Positions 60,089 to 64,000 of a stretch of DNA of 64,000 nt are shown piece after piece. The stretch covers positions 124,001 to 188,000 of the forward strand of contig SEYW01000004.1 of NCBI GenBank assembly GCA_004168015.1. Direction: 5' to 3'. Position 1 is the stretch's first letter. The number at the start of each line of letters is the position of its first letter. Made by a program: the position numbers and the translations under genes. Under the pieces are notes generated by a model that worked only from the letters and a program-made list of their open reading frames with translations, made no database searches and was not told the DNA's origin. Source of the stretch: Methylolobus aquaticus (GTDB lineage Bacteria > Pseudomonadota > Gammaproteobacteria > Methylococcales > Methylococcaceae).

Positions 60089-62164
60089 TCATACCTCGGC
60101 ATACTGAATCGAGCGCCCGATCCAGCGGCGATGTAGCAGAGCGGGAACGGTGGAGCCCTCAGCGCCGACTCGGTCGGCGGCCTCGGCTACCCGCGGCAGC
60201 ATCCAGGCGTCTCTGGGCAGCGCGGCGACGCGGAAGCTGCCGCCACCGGTCTGCCGGGTGCCGAGCAGTTCCCCCGAGCCGCGTAGCTCCCAATCCTTCT
60301 CGGCAATCGCGAAGCCATCGTTCGACTCCCTGAGTATGTCGAGGCGTTGCCGGGCAGTGGTGCCCAGCGGGGGTTGATACAAGAGCACGCAGAAGGCATC
60401 GCCGGCACCGCGCCCGACGCGGCCGCGCAACTGATGCAGTTGGGACAGGCCGAAGCGCTCCGCGTTTTCTATGATCATCAATCCCGCGTTCGGAACATCG
60501 ACTCCCACCTCGATCACGGTCGTCGCAACCAGCAGGTCGAACTCGTGGCGCTTGAATGCCTGCATGACACTCTCCTTGTCGGCGCTTTTCATCCGCCCAT
60601 GGACCAGGCCAATGCGGATCCCGTCCAGCGCTGCCGAGAGGCCTTTCGCCGTCTTTTCCGCTGCCTCGCACTGCAGCGTCTCAGACTCCTCGATCAGGGC
60701 GCAGACCCAATAGGCCTGCCGTCCCCTGCCGACCCAGTCGGCAATGCGTCCGATGATCTCGTCCCGGCGATCGCCGCGCATCGCGATGGTCCGCACCGGT
60801 GTCCGTCCCGGGGGCAGGGCATCGATGATGGACAGATCGAGATCGGCGTAGTCGAGCATCGCGCGTGTCCGGGGAATCGGAGTTGCGGTCATGATCAGCT
60901 GATGCGGGACCAGGGCGCCGGTGTCGCCCTTGGCGCGCAGGGCGAGTCGCTGGTGCACACCGAAGCGGTGCTGCTCGTCGATGATCACCAGCCCCAGCCG
61001 ATGGAACGCGACATGGCGCTGGAACAGAGCATGGGTGCCGATCACGACGCCGGCGCGGCCTTCGGCGACACGGGCCAACCGTTCTTCGCGCTGGCTGTTC
61101 TTGTGGCGGCCCAGCAGTAGCACAATCTCGACGCCGAGCGGCGCTAGCCAACCGCTCAGGTTTGCGAAGTGTTGCTCGGCCAGCAACTCCGTGGGTGCCA
61201 TCAGCGCCGTCTGCCATTGCGACGCAGCGGCGGTCAGCGCAGCGAGTGCCGCGACGACGGTCTTGCCGGACCCGACGTCGCCTTGCAGCAGGCGCATCAT
61301 CGGCGCGGCTTGTCGCAGGTCTTGCCCGATCTCTGCCGATACCCGCTGCTGCGCAGCGGTCAAGGCAAACGGCAGCTGCGACTCGAAGGCCTGGCGGGTC
61401 CGGACGTCGAGCGCAAGCACCGGCGCTGCATGCCGGCGACCTTCGACGCGTCGTCTGAGCATACTGAGGCGATGGGCGAGCAGTTCCTCGAAGGCAAGGC
61501 GTTCGCGCGCCGCGTCGGTGCGTTCCGCGTCGTTTGTCCCCGGCTGGTGGAGCAGACGCAGCGCTTCCGGCAGCGGTGGGTGAGCGGATGTCGGGCCAGG
61601 CCGGTCGGCGAGCGGGTCGTGCAGACTGGCGCTACCCGAGTCCAGTCGTTGCAGGGTTTGTTCGACCAAGCCGCGGAAGGTGCGCTGGCGCAAACCCTCG
61701 GCGATCGGGTAGACGGGCGTCAGTCCCGTTTCGGTTGGACCCGCTCCATCGGGAGTGGGGAAGCGGTATTCCGGATGGATCATCTCCGGTCCGAGCAAGC
61801 CGATGCGAACCTCGCCAAAACATTGGATTTGCGCGCCCGGAATGAAGCGCGACAGCTGCGTCGCACTGTAGTGAAACAGCCGGATATACAGGGTGCCGGT
61901 CTCGTCCTCCAGGCGGCAGACGACCGCTCTGCGCCGTCCTCGGGTCGCTTCGATGCCACCGACGCGGGCGTTGACCAGAGCGCGAACGCCGGGCACCAGT
62001 GCGGTGATCGGCGTCAGTTCCGTCCGGTTCTCGTAGCGGAGCGGCAGATGAACGAGCAGGTCGAACAGTGTGAACAGGCCCAGCTTGCCGAGTCGCTCGC
62101 GCGTCGCATGGCCGATGCCCTTGAGGGTGTCTATCGGCAGCGATTCCAGGGCCGGCGCCGGCAC
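60089..62164 (-). CDS. recG: ATP-dependent DNA helicase RecG
   Basis: 691 residues, normal size. The wedge domain is N-terminal (LPIDTLKGIGHATRERLGKL, PLRYENRTELTPI). Helicase motifs: Walker A LLQGDVGSGKTVVAALAALT, motif II LVIIDEQHRFGVHQR, motif III MTATPIPRT, motif V ATTVIEVGVDVPNAG, motif VI LHQLRGRVGRGAGDAFCVLL. It remodels stalled forks and Holliday junctions. Start is GTG 62164, 10 bp after the ridA stop; the longer frame to 62293 runs through ridA. Confidence 0.94.
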   Translation of the reverse strand: MPAPALESLPIDTLKGIGHATRERLGKLGLFTLFDLLVHLPLRYENRTELTPITALVPGVRALVNARVGGIEATRGRRRAVVCRLEDETGTLYIRLFHYSATQLSRFIPGAQIQCFGEVRIGLLGPEMIHPEYRFPTPDGAGPTETGLTPVYPIAEGLRQRTFRGLVEQTLQRLDSGSASLHDPLADRPGPTSAHPPLPEALRLLHQPGTNDAERTDAARERLAFEELLAHRLSMLRRRVEGRRHAAPVLALDVRTRQAFESQLPFALTAAQQRVSAEIGQDLRQAAPMMRLLQGDVGSGKTVVAALAALTAAASQWQTALMAPTELLAEQHFANLSGWLAPLGVEIVLLLGRHKNSQREERLARVAEGRAGVVIGTHALFQRHVAFHRLGLVIIDEQHRFGVHQRLALRAKGDTGALVPHQLIMTATPIPRTRAMLDYADLDLSIIDALPPGRTPVRTIAMRGDRRDEIIGRIADWVGRGRQAYWVCALIEESETLQCEAAEKTAKGLSAALDGIRIGLVHGRMKSADKESVMQAFKRHEFDLLVATTVIEVGVDVPNAGLMIIENAERFGLSQLHQLRGRVGRGAGDAFCVLLYQPPLGTTARQRLDILRESNDGFAIAEKDWELRGSGELLGTRQTGGGSFRVAALPRDAWMLPRVAEAADRVGAEGSTVPALLHRRWIGRSIQYAEV

Positions 62165-62174
62165 CGGCGTGGGG

Positions 62175-62561
62175 CTATTGACCGAGGACCAGTATCGCGT
62201 CCATTTCGACCGCGGCGCCGCGCGGCAGCGACGCGACGCCAATCGCGGCGCGGGCTGGGTAGGGTTGGGTGAAATAGTCCGACATGACCGCATTCACCAG
62301 CGGAAAATGCGTCAGATCGGTTAGGTAGACGTTCAGCTTGACGATGTCGGACAGGTCTCCGCCAGCGGCAGAGGCGACCGCTTGCAGGTTGTCCAGCACA
62401 CGTCGTATCTGTGTGTCGATGGGGCCGGGCACCAGCTCCATCGTGGCCGGGTCCAGCGGGATCTGGCCTGACAAATACACGGTGTCGCCGGTCCGGATCG
62501 CCTGCGAATACGTGCCGATCGCGGCGGGGGCCTGATCGGTGTGAATCACTTGCCTAGTCAT
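62175..62561 (-). CDS. ridA: Reactive intermediate/imine deaminase RidA
   Basis: 128 residues, full length. Typical sequence: [20 protein letters not shown] at the start, [36 protein letters not shown], and [20 protein letters not shown] with the catalytic Arg (PARAAIGV) of the RidA family. It hydrolyses 2-aminoacrylate and similar enamines from PLP enzymes. Its ATG overlaps the end of spoT by 8 bp; recG follows by 10 bp: the spoT-ridA-recG order is common in gammaproteobacteria. Confidence 0.95.
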   Translation of the reverse strand: MTRQVIHTDQAPAAIGTYSQAIRTGDTVYLSGQIPLDPATMELVPGPIDTQIRRVLDNLQAVASAAGGDLSDIVKLNVYLTDLTHFPLVNAVMSDYFTQPYPARAAIGVASLPRGAAVEMDAILVLGQ

Positions 62562-64000
62562 GCCTGCGGGTTTTCTTGGTTTCCGATTTGACGCGTGTAA
62601 TGCGCGTTACGACCGACAGCTTGCGCAATTCCCGCATCACGTTGGCCAGGTGGGCCCGGTCGCGGACGCTGAGCGTAATGATGTCGGTGGATATCTGGTT
62701 GTCCTGATTGGTGATCTGCACGTTTTCGATATTGGCGGACATCCGGGAGATGCTTGCCGCGACCTGGGCCAGCGTGCCGGGCTGGTTGAGCAGTTCGAGC
62801 CGGATCACGGCCGGGAAGTCGCCGCTCGCCTGCTTGTCCCACTCGACGTCCACCCAGTTCATCTGCTTCATCCGCAGTTCGGTGACGTTCTTGCAGTCGC
62901 TCTGGTGGATCACCAGGCCCTTGCCCGGATTGAAGAAACCGATGATCGGATCGCCCGGAATCGGGCGGCAGCATTTGCCGAGGTTCACCACCATGTTTTC
63001 GGTGCCCTTGATCACGAGCGGGGAGCGTGTCCTCTTTCGCGATCCTTGGGTCGCGTCGGGACCGCCTTCATCCTGAACCAGGTGCTTGATGATCAGGAAT
63101 GGCAGGCGGTTGCCAAGGCCAAGGTCTTCCAGCAGCGCATCGAGTGACGGGAGGTCCAGACTCGTCAGGAGTTGGTGGATATGGTCGCCGGGCAGATCCT
63201 CCAGTGTCGTGCCCTGGGCCGCGAGTTCCTTCTCGAGCAGGCGACGGCCCAGCGCAATGGCTTCCTGCTTCTTGAAATTCCTCAGGTAGCTGCGTATCGC
63301 GGCCCGCGCTTTCGCTGTCACGACATAGCTCAGCCACATCGGGTTCGGACGTGCCCACGGGGCGGTCACGATCTCGATGGTCTGGCCGTTCTCGAGGGTG
63401 GTTTGCAACGGCACCAGCGCGCGGTCGATGCGGGCTGAAACGCAGGCATTGCCGATATCGGTATGGACGGAATAGGCGAAGTCGACGACGGTCGCGCCGC
63501 GCGGTAGCTTGATGATCTTGCCGCGTGGGGTGAACACGTACACTTCCTGCTGGAAGAGGTCGACCTTCAGGTTGTCGAGGAATTCGAGCGAGTCGCCGGC
63601 GGTTTGCTGGATTTCGAGCAGGTTGCGCAGCCACTCATAGGCGCGGGCCTGGCTGCGGTCGCCGAGCTCGCTGTCGGACTTGTACAGCCAGTGTGCCGCA
63701 ATCCCGGATTCTGCGACCTGATTCATGGCGCGCGTCCGGATCTGAATCTCGAGCGGCATCCCATGCGGCCCGATCAGCACGGTGTGCAGCGACTGATAGC
63801 CGTTGCCCTTAGGGACGGCGATATAATCCTTGAAGCGGCCGGGCACCGGCTTGTAGAGGTTATGCACCATGCCCAGCGAGCGGTAACATTCGTCGACGTT
63901 GCCGACGACGATCCGGAACGCGAAGAAATCGTGCACCTGCTGGAACGTCAGCCGCTTGCTCCGCATTTTCTGATACAGGCTGAACAGGTGCTTCTCCCGG
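62554..64000 (-). CDS. spoT: (p)ppGpp synthetase/hydrolase SpoT, C-terminal part
   Basis: About 481 residues of a RelA/SpoT protein; the frame is open through the right edge ([10 protein letters not shown] precedes the first ATG in frame), so the N-terminal hydrolase domain lies outside. Visible: the synthetase domain end ([40 protein letters not shown]), TGS domain ([32 protein letters not shown]), the Cys/His region ([19 protein letters not shown]) and a C-terminal ACT domain ([20 protein letters not shown]). Co-location with ridA and recG favours SpoT over RelA. It controls the stringent response. Confidence 0.93.
   Translation of the reverse strand, partial: REKHLFSLYQKMRSKRLTFQQVHDFFAFRIVVGNVDECYRSLGMVHNLYKPVPGRFKDYIAVPKGNGYQSLHTVLIGPHGMPLEIQIRTRAMNQVAESGIAAHWLYKSDSELGDRSQARAYEWLRNLLEIQQTAGDSLEFLDNLKVDLFQQEVYVFTPRGKIIKLPRGATVVDFAYSVHTDIGNACVSARIDRALVPLQTTLENGQTIEIVTAPWARPNPMWLSYVVTAKARAAIRSYLRNFKKQEAIALGRRLLEKELAAQGTTLEDLPGDHIHQLLTSLDLPSLDALLEDLGLGNRLPFLIIKHLVQDEGGPDATQGSRKRTRSPLVIKGTENMVVNLGKCCRPIPGDPIIGFFNPGKGLVIHQSDCKNVTELRMKQMNWVDVEWDKQASGDFPAVIRLELLNQPGTLAQVAASISRMSANIENVQITNQDNQISTDIITLSVRDRAHLANVMRELRKLSVVTRITRVKSETKKTRRHD

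Noticed and set aside
1-64000. CRISPR arrays, tRNA or rRNA genes
   Set aside because: No regularly spaced repeats, no cloverleaf-like sequences and no ribosomal RNA stretches were seen on reading the intergenic regions.

Overview
The window is high-GC chromosomal DNA from a Gram-negative bacterium, most likely a gammaproteobacterium with methylotroph ancestry. The evidence is the spoT-ridA-recG order at the right end, many outer-membrane-type lipoproteins, and a complete mxaR-S-A-C-K-L run (methanol dehydrogenase accessory genes) ending in trmB. The structural methanol dehydrogenase genes mxaFJGI are not in the window, so methylotrophy is an inference and the taxon is not fixed. There are no rRNA or tRNA genes and no CRISPR array.

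Layout. 1-3.4 kb: a PP2C-type phosphatase cut by the left edge, a Cas4-like/DEDD (DUF2779) nuclease, and a divergent WYL regulator with a perfect inverted repeat between them. 3.7-11.5 kb: an APC permease, an exported methyltransferase-like protein, the acetoin genes alsS-alsD, a phosphate-binding/OmpA fusion lipoprotein and a phytase-like secreted protein. 11.9-23.1 kb: a defence island. A type I restriction-modification locus (hsdM, HEPN, nucleotidyltransferase-HsdS fusion, broken DUF3800 gene, hsdR) is surrounded by fragments of at least two other type I systems, a DUF4143 ATPase and a second, classical hepT-mntA pair. 23.3-29.6 kb: an SbmA/YddA-type ABC exporter and a three-gene ABC importer of the ferric-iron/phosphonate class.

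30-47 kb is mostly envelope genes: several lipoproteins, a chagasin-like inhibitor, mscL, a periplasmic HAD hydrolase, a cupredoxin-cytochrome c fusion, an unusual twitch radical SAM enzyme, a lipoprotein hydrolase split by one in-frame amber codon, a pentameric ligand-gated ion channel homologue and a trypsin-like protease. 47.2-54.7 kb is the mxaRSACKL-trmB operon preceded by a small membrane protein and an Sfp-type phosphopantetheinyl transferase. 55-64 kb holds a ChaA-like antiporter, a TPR protein, an IS30 relic, a glycosyltransferase, an NlpE-like protein, recG, ridA and spoT (cut by the right edge).

The most unusual system is in the defence island. The antitoxin-type nucleotidyltransferase of a HEPN/MNT pair is read in one frame with the DNA-specificity subunit HsdS, directly downstream of a HEPN protein that keeps the RX4HXY motif. 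This physically couples a HepT/MntA-like toxin-antitoxin module to a type I restriction enzyme. A second HEPN/MNT pair of a different subfamily lies about 2.5 kb away.
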